Below are positions 15,591 through 24,215 of a stretch of DNA of 64,000 nucleotides, in pieces; position 1 is the first letter of the stretch; each line of letters opens with the position of its first letter. The DNA lies in contig NZ_FOZD01000001.1 in assembly GCF_900113185.1 (NCBI RefSeq), positions 620,001-684,000 of the forward strand, given 5' to 3'. The notes beneath the pieces were generated by a model. That model worked only from the letters and a program-made list of their open reading frames with translations, was not told the DNA's origin and made no database searches. Source of the stretch: Agromyces sp. CF514. Its GTDB lineage: Bacteria; Actinomycetota; Actinomycetes; Actinomycetales; Microbacteriaceae. The translations under genes and the position numbers were made by a program.

Positions 15591-17927
15591 ATGGTTCGCG
15601 AGTTCAAGGGTGAGATCAAGCTCGATGTTCGGGATTCGACCGCGGACTGGGACGCGTTCCTGTCCGAGAAGGCTCCTGCGGGCGCTCCCAATGTGCTCGT
15701 CGTGCTCTATGACGACACCGGAACCGCAGCCTGGTCGCCGTACGGCGGGCGCATCGACATGCCCACGATGGACCGCCTCGCGAAGGGCGGCCTGACGTAC
15801 AGCCAGTGGCACACCACGGCGCTGTGCTCGCCCACCAGGTCGACCTTCCTGACGGGCCGCAACCACCACCAGAACGGCTTCGCGACGATCTCGGAGTCGT
15901 CGACCGGGTTCCCGGGCTACAACTCCCACATCCCGCCGTCGAACGCCACCATGGCGAACATCCTGCGCGATGCCGGCTGGTCGACGTTCTGGGTCGGCAA
16001 GAACCACAACGTGCCCATCGACGAGTGGACGGCGGGAGCCTCGAAGAAGAACTGGCCGCTCGCCCAGGGCTACGACCGGTTCTACGGCTTCATCGGCGGC
16101 GAGACGAACAACTGGTACCCCTCGCTCGCCGAGGACAACCACTACATCGACCAGCCGTACCTGCCCGAAGACGGCTACCACCTGTCGAAGGACCTCGCCG
16201 ACCAGGCGCTCAAGATGATCCGCGACGTCAAGCAGACCGAGCCAGACAAGCCCTGGTACCTGTGGTTCTGTCCCGGCGCGAACCACGCGCCGCACCACGC
16301 GCCCGAGGAGTACATCGCCAAGTACAAGGGCCGGTTCGACGACGGCTACGAGGCGTACCGCGAGTGGGTGCTGCCCCGCATGATCGAGCGCGGCATCCTC
16401 CCGGCCGACACCGACCTCACCGACGTGAACCCGATGCCCGACGGCACGTTCACGCAGACCGACCTCGTGCGGCCGTGGGCCGAGCTCACCGATGAGGAGA
16501 AGGCGATGTTCTGCCGCATGGCGGAGGTGTTCGCCGGCTTCTCGGAGTACACCGACGCGCAGGTCGGCCGCATCGTCGACTACCTCGAGGAGTCGGGCCA
16601 GCTCGAGAACACCCTGATCCTGTACTGCGCCGACAACGGCGCATCTGGCGAGGGCAGCCCGAACGGCTCGGTCAACGAGGGCAAGATCTTCGGCGGCTAC
16701 CCCGACGACGAGGCCCAGAACCTCACGATGGTCGACAAGCTCGGCAGCCCCGACACGTACAACCACTACCCGACCGGGTGGGCGATGGCCTTCTCGACGC
16801 CGTACCGCATGTTCAAGCGCTACTCGTATCAGGGCGGGGTCTGCGACCCGCTGGTCATCCACTGGCCGGCGGGCTTCGAGGCGAAGGGCGAGGTGCGGTC
16901 GCAGTACCACCACTCGACCGACATCGTGCCGACGATCCTCGAGGCGTGCGGCGTCACGATGCCCGAGGTCTACGCGGGCGTCGAGCAGACGCCGCTGTCG
17001 GGTATCTCGATGGGGTACTCCTTCGCGGCCGACGGCCCCACCGAGAAGAAGACGCAGTACTACGAGATGCTCGGCAGCCGCGGCATCTGGCACGAGGGGT
17101 GGAAGGCGGTCGCGGTGCACGGGCCGGTGAGCGGCATCAGCGGGTTCGACCAGGATGTCTGGCAGCTCTTCCACACCGATGTCGACCGGGCGGAGGCCCA
17201 CGACCTCGCGGCCGAGCACCCCGAGAAGCTCGAGGAACTCAAGGCGCTCTGGCTCGAGGAGGCGAAGGCCAACGACGTGCTGCCGCTGAACGACCTGCAG
17301 ATCATCGGCAACCCGAAGGACTTCGAGACCTTCGTCGCCATGGAGTTCCACCAGCCGGTCCCACCCAGCGGGCAGTTCGTCTACTACCCCGACACGTCCG
17401 AGGTGCCGGAGCGCAGCGCCGCGAACGTGCACGGCGTCTCGTACAAGATCGCGGCCGAGGTCGAGCTCACGCCCGACAGCCAGGGCGTGATCTTCGCGCA
17501 CGGGTCGAGGTTCGGCGGGCACGCGCTCGTCGTCAAGGACGGCCAGGTGCACTACATCTACAACTTCCTCGGCATCCCGCCCGAGGATCGCGTCTCCGCT
17601 CCGGTGCCCACGTCGGGCAAGCACATCATCGGCGTGGAGTTCACGAAGGAGGGCATGGGCCCGAACCGCGAGGGCATCGGACCGGTGAAGCTGTACATCG
17701 ACGACCAGCAGGTCGGCGAGCAGCAGATCCGCACGGTGCTCGGCCACTTCTCGCTCTGCGGCGAGGGCCTCACGATCGGCCGCGACAGCGCCGACCCCGT
17801 GTCGTCGCTCTATGGGTACGGGTTCGACTTCACCGGTGGTGAGATCGCGCGCGTCGTCTTCGACATCGCCGACGACGTGTACCTCGACCTCGAGGCCCAC
17901 CTCGCCGCCGCGATGGCCCGCGACTGA
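15591..17927 (+). CDS. Arylsulfatase (formylglycine-dependent)
   Basis: This 778-residue sulfatase hydrolyses sulfate esters. The formylglycine site is CSPTR with Cys79 (LCSPTRSTFLTGR), the C-x-P-x-R type matured by a formylglycine-generating enzyme. The metal-binding Asp41-Asp42 pair (VVLYDDTG) and the WVGKNHNVP and NHAPHHAPEEY histidine segments follow. The N-terminal about 560 residues are the alkaline phosphatase-like fold; the last about 200 include a beta-rich domain (HGVSYKIAAEVELTPDSQGVIFAHGSRFGGHALVV) seen in long arylsulfatases. There is no signal peptide, so it is predicted to be cytoplasmic, unusual for scavenging of external esters. It is the first gene of a unit with a HAD phosphatase and a SulP transporter. 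Confidence 0.92.
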   Translation: MVREFKGEIKLDVRDSTADWDAFLSEKAPAGAPNVLVVLYDDTGTAAWSPYGGRIDMPTMDRLAKGGLTYSQWHTTALCSPTRSTFLTGRNHHQNGFATISESSTGFPGYNSHIPPSNATMANILRDAGWSTFWVGKNHNVPIDEWTAGASKKNWPLAQGYDRFYGFIGGETNNWYPSLAEDNHYIDQPYLPEDGYHLSKDLADQALKMIRDVKQTEPDKPWYLWFCPGANHAPHHAPEEYIAKYKGRFDDGYEAYREWVLPRMIERGILPADTDLTDVNPMPDGTFTQTDLVRPWAELTDEEKAMFCRMAEVFAGFSEYTDAQVGRIVDYLEESGQLENTLILYCADNGASGEGSPNGSVNEGKIFGGYPDDEAQNLTMVDKLGSPDTYNHYPTGWAMAFSTPYRMFKRYSYQGGVCDPLVIHWPAGFEAKGEVRSQYHHSTDIVPTILEACGVTMPEVYAGVEQTPLSGISMGYSFAADGPTEKKTQYYEMLGSRGIWHEGWKAVAVHGPVSGISGFDQDVWQLFHTDVDRAEAHDLAAEHPEKLEELKALWLEEAKANDVLPLNDLQIIGNPKDFETFVAMEFHQPVPPSGQFVYYPDTSEVPERSAANVHGVSYKIAAEVELTPDSQGVIFAHGSRFGGHALVVKDGQVHYIYNFLGIPPEDRVSAPVPTSGKHIIGVEFTKEGMGPNREGIGPVKLYIDDQQVGEQQIRTVLGHFSLCGEGLTIGRDSADPVSSLYGYGFDFTGGEIARVVFDIADDVYLDLEAHLAAAMARD

Positions 17928-17992
17928 CCGGTCGAACCACCGGGCGGGGGTGTGCGGATGCCGCGCACCCCCGCTCCCTCGAAGGGATCCGC

Positions 17993-18925
17993 ATGCCGAA
18001 CGAACTGCCCTCGTGGGGCGACACCCCGACCCGCCGGGCGATCACCGCCTTCGTCGAACGCGTCTCGTCGGGCCCGGCCGCAGTGCCCGAGGGCGAGCGC
18101 GTCGCCGTCTTCGACAACGACGGCACGCTGTGGAGCGAGAAGCCCATGCCGACCCAGCTGCACTACATCGTGCAGCGCTGGGCGGCCGCCGCGAAGGCCG
18201 ATCCGTCGATCGCCGATCGCCAGCCGTACAAGGCCGCCGTCACCGGAGACTTCGCGTGGCTCGGCGGTGCCGTCGACAAGCACTACGAGGGAGATGACAG
18301 CGACCTCAAGGTGCTCATCGGCGCGCTCGTCGGCATCACCGCCGGCATGAGCGTCGACGACTACGCGGCATCCGTCTCGGAGTTCTACGAGAATGCGAGA
18401 CACCTGACGCTCGGCACGCCCTACGCCGATGCGGTGTACCGCCCGATGGTCGAGCTGCTGCGGTACCTCGAGGCGAACGGGTTCACCGTCTACATCGTCT
18501 CGGGGGGCGAACGCGACTTCATGCGGCCCATGACGCAGGAGTACTACGGCATCCCGCCCGAGCACGTCGTCGGCTCGGCGCTCGGGCTCGCCTACGACGA
18601 GGACTCGCATGAGGTGCGCTACACCGCGGGCCTCGACTTCTTCGACGACGGACCCGAGAAGCCCGTGCGCATCTGGAGCCGCATCGGCCGCCGCCCGCTC
18701 ATCGCCTGTGGCAACTCGAACGGCGACATGCAGATGCTCGACTTCACGCGCAAGGGCGACGGCCTCGCACTGCTCGTGCACCACGACGACGACACGGCCC
18801 GGGGCGACGAGCCCTACGACAAGGGGGCCGATGCCGCGCTCGCCGCGGCCGAGGAGCGCGGGTACACGGTGGTCAGCGTCCGCGACGACTGGTCGCACGT
18901 CTTCGTGGACCCCGCGGCCGGATGA
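17993..18925 (+). CDS. HAD-superfamily phosphatase of the sulfatase cassette
   Basis: This is a 310-residue haloacid dehalogenase-like hydrolase. Motif I is VAVFDNDGTLW with the nucleophile Asp41 and acid Asp43; motif II is the IVSGG segment, and motif IV is ACGNSNGDMQML (GNSxGD). The cap region (about 50-150) is large and helical, as in phosphoserine phosphatase-like members. It lies 65 nt downstream of the sulfatase and overlaps the SulP ATG in an ATGA junction. The substrate is unknown. Its repeated company with sulfatases suggests action on a phosphorylated or sulfated product, but that is inference. Confidence 0.88.
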   Translation: MPNELPSWGDTPTRRAITAFVERVSSGPAAVPEGERVAVFDNDGTLWSEKPMPTQLHYIVQRWAAAAKADPSIADRQPYKAAVTGDFAWLGGAVDKHYEGDDSDLKVLIGALVGITAGMSVDDYAASVSEFYENARHLTLGTPYADAVYRPMVELLRYLEANGFTVYIVSGGERDFMRPMTQEYYGIPPEHVVGSALGLAYDEDSHEVRYTAGLDFFDDGPEKPVRIWSRIGRRPLIACGNSNGDMQMLDFTRKGDGLALLVHHDDDTARGDEPYDKGADAALAAAEERGYTVVSVRDDWSHVFVDPAAG

Positions 18926-20586
18926 GCGCTCCCGCGACGGCGCATCGCAGGCGCCTGCTCTTCCCGACGCTCGTCGGCTACCGGCGCGGATGGCTCGGGC
19001 CCGACCTGCTCGCCGGGCTCTCGGCGGGCGCCGTCGTCATCCCGCAGGCGATGGCCTATGCGACCATCGCGAACCTCCCCGTGCAGGTCGGTCTCTACAC
19101 GTGCATGGTGCCGATGCTCGTCTACGCGATGCTCGGCGGCTCCCGGGCGATGAGCGTGTCGACGACGTCGACGATCGCCACGCTCACGGCGACCACGCTC
19201 GTGGCGGCCGGCGTCGCCTCGGGCAGCGACGACCCGATCCCCGACCTCATGGCGCTCACGCTGCTCGTCGGCGTGCTTCTGCTCGTCGCCCGCCTCGCGA
19301 GACTCGGCTCACTCGTCGAGAACATCTCGCGGGCCACGATCGTCGGCATCCAGATCGGCGTCGGGGCCACGGTCGCCGTCGGGCAGCTGCCCAAGCTCCT
19401 CGGTGAGACGACGGATGTCTCGGCGCACGGCTTCCTCCGATCGCTCGAGGCCGTCGGGGCCGCCCTTCCGGCCGCGAACGGGGCCACGATCGCCCTCTCC
19501 GCCGGGTCGATCGCGACGCTCTTCGTGCTGAAGCGCTTCCTGCCGCGCGTGCCCGGCCCGCTCATCGTGGTCGCGGCCGGCATCCTGCTCGTGGCGTTCG
19601 CGGGCATCGACGACGCCGGCGTCGAGCTCATCGCGGCCGTTCCGCAGGGAGTGCCGACCCCCGAGCTGCCGAGCTTCGCGCACGTCGCGCAGCTGCTGCC
19701 GGGTGCGCTGGCGATCGCGATCATGGCGTTCCTCGAGTCCGCGGCGGTGGCCCGCGGCATCCGCAAGCCCGGTGAGACGCAGATCGACTCGAACCAGGAG
19801 CTGCTCGCGACCGGTGCCGCCAACACGATCGGCTCGTTCTTCCAGGTCGTGCCGGCCGCCGGCGGCTTCTCGCAGAGCGCGGTCAACCAGGGCGCCGGCG
19901 CTCGCACGCAGCTCGCATCGATCGTGACGGTCGTGCTCGCCGTGCTCGTCGTGCTGTTCCTCGGCCCGGTGCTCAGCCTGCTGCCGCAGGCGACCCTGGC
20001 GTCGCTCGTGTTCGTCGCCGTCGTCGGGCTCATCGACATCGGTTCGCTCGTGCGGTTCTGGCGCATCAGCCGCGACGACTTCTGGATCGCGGTCGTGACG
20101 GCCGCCGTCGGCCTCAGCGCGGGCCTGCTCCTCGCGGTCGCGGTCGGCATCATCGCGACGCTCGGCCTGGTGCTGCACGAGCTGAACCGCGTGCGCGTCG
20201 ACATCGACGAGCAGGTGGGCGAGGTGCTGCCCGTGCGGCTGATCGCGCCGCTGTACACGGCCAACGTGCTCGCCCACGAGAACGCCGTGCTCGCCGCCGT
20301 CGAGGAGCATCCGGGCGTCCGCGCGGTCGCACTCGAGCTCACCAGGCAGGGCGCGGTCTCGGTGACCGTGCTCGACACGCTCGCCGACCTCGACCGCGAA
20401 CTGGCCGGGCAGGGCGTCGAGCTGCGGCTCGCCGCGGTGCCCGAATCGGGCGCCGTCACCGCGCGCAAGGGCCGATGGTTCGCCGGGCTCGAGCGGTCGG
20501 GACGGGTCTACCCGACCCTCGCCGAGGCCGTCGCGGCACCCATCGCCCCGTCGCCCGCATCCGCGAGCGCCGACGCGGCCGAATAG
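18922..20586 (+). CDS. SulP-family anion (sulfate) transporter with STAS domain
   Basis: This 554-residue SulP/SLC26 transporter has an N-terminal core of 10-12 hydrophobic segments, including the family signature GLSAGAVVIPQAMAYATIANLPVQVGLY (about residues 31-58). Residues about 440-535 form a cytoplasmic STAS domain (RLIAPLYTANVLAHENAVLAA... AVSVTVLDTLADLDREL). Sulfate is the likely substrate from the sulfatase context, though bicarbonate and other anions are carried by relatives. Translation is coupled to the HAD gene by a 4-nt overlap. Confidence 0.9.
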   Translation: MSAPATAHRRRLLFPTLVGYRRGWLGPDLLAGLSAGAVVIPQAMAYATIANLPVQVGLYTCMVPMLVYAMLGGSRAMSVSTTSTIATLTATTLVAAGVASGSDDPIPDLMALTLLVGVLLLVARLARLGSLVENISRATIVGIQIGVGATVAVGQLPKLLGETTDVSAHGFLRSLEAVGAALPAANGATIALSAGSIATLFVLKRFLPRVPGPLIVVAAGILLVAFAGIDDAGVELIAAVPQGVPTPELPSFAHVAQLLPGALAIAIMAFLESAAVARGIRKPGETQIDSNQELLATGAANTIGSFFQVVPAAGGFSQSAVNQGAGARTQLASIVTVVLAVLVVLFLGPVLSLLPQATLASLVFVAVVGLIDIGSLVRFWRISRDDFWIAVVTAAVGLSAGLLLAVAVGIIATLGLVLHELNRVRVDIDEQVGEVLPVRLIAPLYTANVLAHENAVLAAVEEHPGVRAVALELTRQGAVSVTVLDTLADLDRELAGQGVELRLAAVPESGAVTARKGRWFAGLERSGRVYPTLAEAVAAPIAPSPASASADAAE

Positions 20587-20620
20587 CCGCGCCGGTGCTC
20601 GACCGAGAGGGCGTCCGTCC

Positions 20621-20643
20621 GGCGGGCGCGAGCCGCGCCCGCC
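20621..20643. terminator. GC-rich hairpin between convergent sulP and aspS2
   Basis: A 10-bp perfect stem (GGCGGGCGCG with its complement) with a 3-nt AGC loop sits in the 61-nt gap between two convergent genes. It lacks a T-tract. It is likely a shared transcription end site. Confidence 0.6.
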
Positions 20644-20647
20644 TCTG

Positions 20648-22006
20648 TCAGGGGAGCAGGCGCGTCGGGCCGCGGAACAGGTACGTGGTCTCGCGGATCG
20701 AGCTCTCGCCCAGCATGAGCATCAGCACGCGCGCGAGGCCCATGCCGAACCCGCCGTGCGGGGGAACGCCGTAGCGGAAGAAGTCGAGGTAGAACTCGAG
20801 CTCCTCGGGGTCGAGCCCCTTCTCCTTCGCCTGCTCGACGAGGATGTCGACGCGGTGCTCGCGCTGCGCGCCCGTCGAGATCTCGACGCCGTTGTAGATG
20901 AGGTCGTACGAGTTGGTGAGGCTCGCGTCGCCCTCGTGGCGCATGTGGTAGAACGGCCGGATGCTCGACGCGTAGTCGGTGAGGAACACGAAGTCGTGGC
21001 CGAAGGTCTCCTTGACGTACGCGGAGATCTGGCGCTCACCCTCGGGGTCCATGTCCGCGTCGGCGCGCGGCACCACGTAGCCGTGGTCGGCGACGATCTG
21101 CTTCGCCTCGGCGAGCGGGATGCGCGGGAACGGGCGCGAGGGCACGGCCAGCTCGATGCCGAAGTGCTCCTGGATCTCGGCGCCGTGCTTGGCGACGACG
21201 GCCTCGAAGCCCGCGACCAGCAGCTCCTCGTGCAGGGCCATGACGTCTTCGTGCGAGTCGATCCAGCTGATCTCGGTGTCGACCGACGTGAACTCGGTCG
21301 CGTGGCGGCTCGTGAAGGAAGGGTCGGCGCGGAAGGCCGGGCCGACCTCGAAGATGCCGCCGAAGCCTGCGGCCTGGGCCATCTGCTTGAAGAACTGGGG
21401 GCTCTGCGCGAGGTACGCCTTGCCCTCGAAGTAGTCGACCTCGAAGAGCTCGGCGCGCGACTCGGATGCCGAGGCCATGAGCTTCGGCGTCTGGATCTCG
21501 ATGAGGCCCTTCTCGACCCAGACCCCGCGCAGCGCGTGCAGGAAGGTGGTCTGGATGCGGAAGATGAGGGCCTGCTTCGGGTTGCGCAGGTCGAGGAAGC
21601 GCCAGTCCATGCGCTTGTCGAGGCTGGAGTCGGCCGCGATCGGCGTCTCGGGGTTCGCCTCGGAGACGACCTCGAGGGTCGCGAGCTTGACCTCGAGGCC
21701 ACCGAGCTTCACGCGCTCGTCGTGCTTGAGCTCGCCCGTCACGCGGATGAACGAGCCGTGCGCGAGTGCCGAGATCGCCTCGGTCGTCGCGAGGCGAGCG
21801 GGCGCGGTCTCGTCGACCACGCCGTCTTCGCCGGGCTCGGGGAGCTCGCGGAGCGCGGGGTTCACGACCTGCACGGCGCCGGTCTCATCGCGGAGGATGA
21901 CGAACTGCACCTTCTTCTGATCGCGGACGGTCTCGACCCATCCGGCGATCGTGACGGGGCCGTCGGGCAGCGCGGCGAGGTTCTTGACGAGGGTGCGTTC
22001 GTTCAC
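20648..22006 (-). CDS. aspS2: Archaeal-type (non-discriminating) aspartyl-tRNA synthetase
   Basis: This 452-residue class IIb synthetase of the archaeal/eukaryotic AspRS type is shorter than the roughly 590-residue bacterial AspRS and lacks the GAD insertion. An N-terminal OB fold (VTIAGWVETVRDQKKVQFVILRDETG, about residues 17-125) is followed by the catalytic core with motif 2 (VGPAFRADPSFTSRHATEFTSVDTEISW) and motif 3 (GFGMGLARVLMLMLG). Such enzymes often charge both tRNA-Asp and tRNA-Asn and then need GatCAB. It may be a second AspRS beside a standard aspS elsewhere, which cannot be seen here. It starts with a GTG. Confidence 0.9.
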   Translation of the reverse strand: MNERTLVKNLAALPDGPVTIAGWVETVRDQKKVQFVILRDETGAVQVVNPALRELPEPGEDGVVDETAPARLATTEAISALAHGSFIRVTGELKHDERVKLGGLEVKLATLEVVSEANPETPIAADSSLDKRMDWRFLDLRNPKQALIFRIQTTFLHALRGVWVEKGLIEIQTPKLMASASESRAELFEVDYFEGKAYLAQSPQFFKQMAQAAGFGGIFEVGPAFRADPSFTSRHATEFTSVDTEISWIDSHEDVMALHEELLVAGFEAVVAKHGAEIQEHFGIELAVPSRPFPRIPLAEAKQIVADHGYVVPRADADMDPEGERQISAYVKETFGHDFVFLTDYASSIRPFYHMRHEGDASLTNSYDLIYNGVEISTGAQREHRVDILVEQAKEKGLDPEELEFYLDFFRYGVPPHGGFGMGLARVLMLMLGESSIRETTYLFRGPTRLLP

Positions 22007-22014
22007 GAGGGTCC

Positions 22015-22020
22015 ATCCTA
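22015..22020 (-). promoter_or_regulatory. -10 element for aspS2 (near-leaderless)
   Basis: TAGGAT on the minus strand ends 8 nt before the aspS2 GTG. The spacing is 1-2 nt longer than at the other leaderless genes. Confidence 0.45.
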
Positions 22021-22150
22021 CTGGGGTCGCGCCGGTGCGATCCGGCTAACCGGTCAATGCGGTAGCGAGGGGTGCCGCACGTCGCCGAGGCATGCCTCCC
22101 CGCCAGCGCCGGAAGGCCGACGCACGGCGGTTTCAAAGGAACGCGATCCC

Positions 22151-22156
22151 TAGACT
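22151..22156 (+). promoter_or_regulatory. -10 element heading the cytochrome c biogenesis operon
   Basis: TAGACT ends 7 nt before the GTG at 22164, the first gene of a five-gene unit. Confidence 0.65.
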
Positions 22157-22163
22157 GGAGACC

Positions 22164-22808
22164 GTGCCTGCCGAGCAGATCCATCTCGTGCGCCATGGCG
22201 AGGTGTTCAACCCCCAGGGCGTGCTCTACGGTCGTCTCCCGGGCTACGGCCTGTCCGACCTCGGGCGGCGCATGGCGCAGGCCGCTGCCGATGAACTCGT
22301 GCGCGTCGGCCGGCCGGTGACGAGCCTCGTCGCCTCGCCGCTGCAGCGCACGCAGCAGTCCGCCGAGCCCATGACGGTCGCGTTCGGCCTCGAGCCGATG
22401 CTCGACGACCGCGTCATCGAGCCCGAGAACCGCTTCGAGGGCAAGCGCATGACCGGCCCGGGCGGGGCCCTCGGCGACGCGCGCAACTGGCGCTTCCTCA
22501 TCAACCCGTGGGAGCCCAGCTGGGGCGAGCCGTTCGGGTCGATCGCGAAGCGCATGCTGCTCGCCGTCGACGACGCCTGGCAGGCCGCCGACGGCGGCGA
22601 CGTCGTGATCGTCAGCCACCAGCTGCCCATCTGGATGGTGCACCGCAAGCTCGCGGGCGCCTCGCTCGCACACGACCCGCGCCGTCGCCGCTGCGCGCTC
22701 TCGAGCATCACGACGCTCGAGCGCCGCGGCGACCGGTACGTCGAGGTCGACTACCGTGACCCCGCCTCCGGCCTCGCCGCGCAGGCCACCGACGTGGGAG
22801 CCGTGTGA
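22164..22808 (+). CDS. Histidine phosphatase (phosphoglycerate mutase-like)
   Basis: This is a 214-residue histidine phosphatase-superfamily protein. The catalytic RHG motif is at LVRHGEV (about residues 8-14, His10 being phosphorylated), SPLQRTQQSAEP supplies the second Arg, and VVIVSHQLPIW supplies the second His. I chose the GTG at 22164 because it is 7 nt after a -10 hexamer and gives an N-terminus that starts at the family strand; an upstream ATG would add unrelated residues. It is the first gene before resA-ccdA-resB-ccsB, an arrangement widely kept in actinobacteria, where its substrate is not known. Confidence 0.9.
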   Translation: MPAEQIHLVRHGEVFNPQGVLYGRLPGYGLSDLGRRMAQAAADELVRVGRPVTSLVASPLQRTQQSAEPMTVAFGLEPMLDDRVIEPENRFEGKRMTGPGGALGDARNWRFLINPWEPSWGEPFGSIAKRMLLAVDDAWQAADGGDVVIVSHQLPIWMVHRKLAGASLAHDPRRRRCALSSITTLERRGDRYVEVDYRDPASGLAAQATDVGAV

Positions 22809-23458
22809 TGCAGACCCGCCGATCGACCGAGGCCGCAGGGTCTCGATACGCTCGCTTCGCTCGCTACTCGACCGGCGCTCTGGCGCTCGCCGCGGCATCC
22901 GCCCTGCTGCTCACCGGGTGCACGAGCGACCCGCTGGCCGACCAGTTCCGCGAGGGCAGCGGCAAGAACTACATCGCGGGCGACGGCAGCATCAGCGAGT
23001 ACGCCGAAGCCGACCGCGGCGAGCCGATCGAGTTCTCGGGCGAGACCGTCGAGGGCGACGCGTTCGACTCGGCCGACACGCTCGGCGAGGTCACGGTCGT
23101 GAACTTCTGGTACGCGGGCTGCGCGCCGTGCCGGGTCGAGTCGCCCATCCTCGAAGAGGTTTCGCAGGGCTACCTCGACGACGACGCCGAGGTCGCCTTC
23201 GTCGGCGTGAACGTGCGCGACCAGCCGGGCACCGCGGCATCCTTCGAGAAGAAGTACGGCGTCACGTACCCGTCGATCCTCGACGTCGAGTCCGGCGAGG
23301 CGCAGCTCGCGTTCGCCGGGCCCGTGCCGCCCGCAGCCGTGCCGACGACCATCGTGCTCGACCAGCAGGGTCGGGTCGCGGCGCGCGTGCTCGGCCAGCT
23401 CACCGAGGCGTCGATCCTCGAGTCGCTCGTCGACCGCGTGCTCGACGAGCAGGCCTGA
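22808..23458 (+). CDS. resA: ResA/TlpA-type thioredoxin-like lipoprotein
   Basis: This 216-residue lipoprotein with a thioredoxin fold keeps apocytochrome c cysteines reduced outside the membrane. The signal peptide ends in the lipobox LLLTGC (Cys38). The redox site is WYAGCAPCR (C-A-P-C, about residues 104-107), with the cis-Pro in AAVPTTIVLD. The stop of the previous gene and the ATG share a base (TGATG). Oddly, residues 11-23 (GSRYARFARYSTG) are encoded by a copy of the REP-like repeat, which thus provides the positively charged n-region of the signal peptide. Confidence 0.92.
   Translation: MQTRRSTEAAGSRYARFARYSTGALALAAASALLLTGCTSDPLADQFREGSGKNYIAGDGSISEYAEADRGEPIEFSGETVEGDAFDSADTLGEVTVVNFWYAGCAPCRVESPILEEVSQGYLDDDAEVAFVGVNVRDQPGTAASFEKKYGVTYPSILDVESGEAQLAFAGPVPPAAVPTTIVLDQQGRVAARVLGQLTEASILESLVDRVLDEQA
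22839..22875 (+). repeat. REP-like element, copy 5, inside the resA signal peptide
   Basis: A plus-orientation copy (GGTCTCGATACG...CTACTCGACCGG) is fully contained in the resA coding frame at codons 11-23. Confidence 0.9.
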
Positions 23459-23459
23459 C

Positions 23460-24215
23460 GTGGGGGGCATCGGCGAGATCGTCCTGAACGGGCAGTTGCT
23501 CGCCGCAGTGCCGATCGCGATGCTCGCGGGCGTCGTCTCCTTCCTCTCGCCCTGCGTGCTGCCGCTCGTGCCGGGTTACCTCGGCTACATCGGCGGGTTC
23601 GTCGAGGCGTCGGCGGATGCCGCGGAGGAGCGTCGGTACCGTCGCCGGCTCGTCTTCGGCGTGCTGCTGTTCATCGCCGGCTTCACCCTCGTGTTCGTCA
23701 CGTTCAACCTGCTCGCGGGGGTCGCCGGCGCGTGGTTCAACGCCTACGGCGACGTCATCACGCAGGTGCTCGGCGTCGTGCTGATCGTGATGGGCCTCGT
23801 GTTCATCGGCCAGTTCACCTTCCTGCAGCGCACGATCAAGCCCTCGTGGCGTCCGGCCACCGGGCTGGCCGGTGCGCCGCTGCTCGGGGTCGTCTTCGGC
23901 CTCGGCTGGACGCCGTGCATCGGCCCGACGCTCGCGGTGGTGCTCACGCTCAGCGCCGACTCGGGCTCGGTGTGGCGGAGCGTGCTGCTCGGGCTCGCGT
24001 ACTGCGTCGGCCTCGGCATCCCGTTCCTGCTCGTCGCCCTCGGCTTCGGCTGGGTCACGGGCTCGCTCGCGTTCGTGCGCCGCCACATCCGCACGATCAA
24101 CATCATCGGGGGGTCGCTGCTCATCGTGATCGGCCTCCTCATGCTCTCGGGTCTCTGGACCATCTGGATGTACGAACTGCAGGCGGTGATCTCCGGCTTT
24201 GTCCCCGCGATCTGA
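23460..24215 (+). CDS. ccdA: Cytochrome c biogenesis membrane protein CcdA
   Basis: This 251-residue CcdA/DsbD-type protein passes electrons from cytoplasmic thioredoxin across the membrane to ResA. It has six transmembrane segments. The two reactive cysteines lie in SFLSPCVLPLVPGYLGYIGG (about residue 28-47) and FGLGWTPCIGPTLAVVL (about residue 150), both with the classic Pro-Cys or Cys-x-Pro context. It starts with a GTG 2 nt after the resA stop and overlaps the resB start by 17 nt. Confidence 0.94.
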   Translation: MGGIGEIVLNGQLLAAVPIAMLAGVVSFLSPCVLPLVPGYLGYIGGFVEASADAAEERRYRRRLVFGVLLFIAGFTLVFVTFNLLAGVAGAWFNAYGDVITQVLGVVLIVMGLVFIGQFTFLQRTIKPSWRPATGLAGAPLLGVVFGLGWTPCIGPTLAVVLTLSADSGSVWRSVLLGLAYCVGLGIPFLLVALGFGWVTGSLAFVRRHIRTINIIGGSLLIVIGLLMLSGLWTIWMYELQAVISGFVPAI

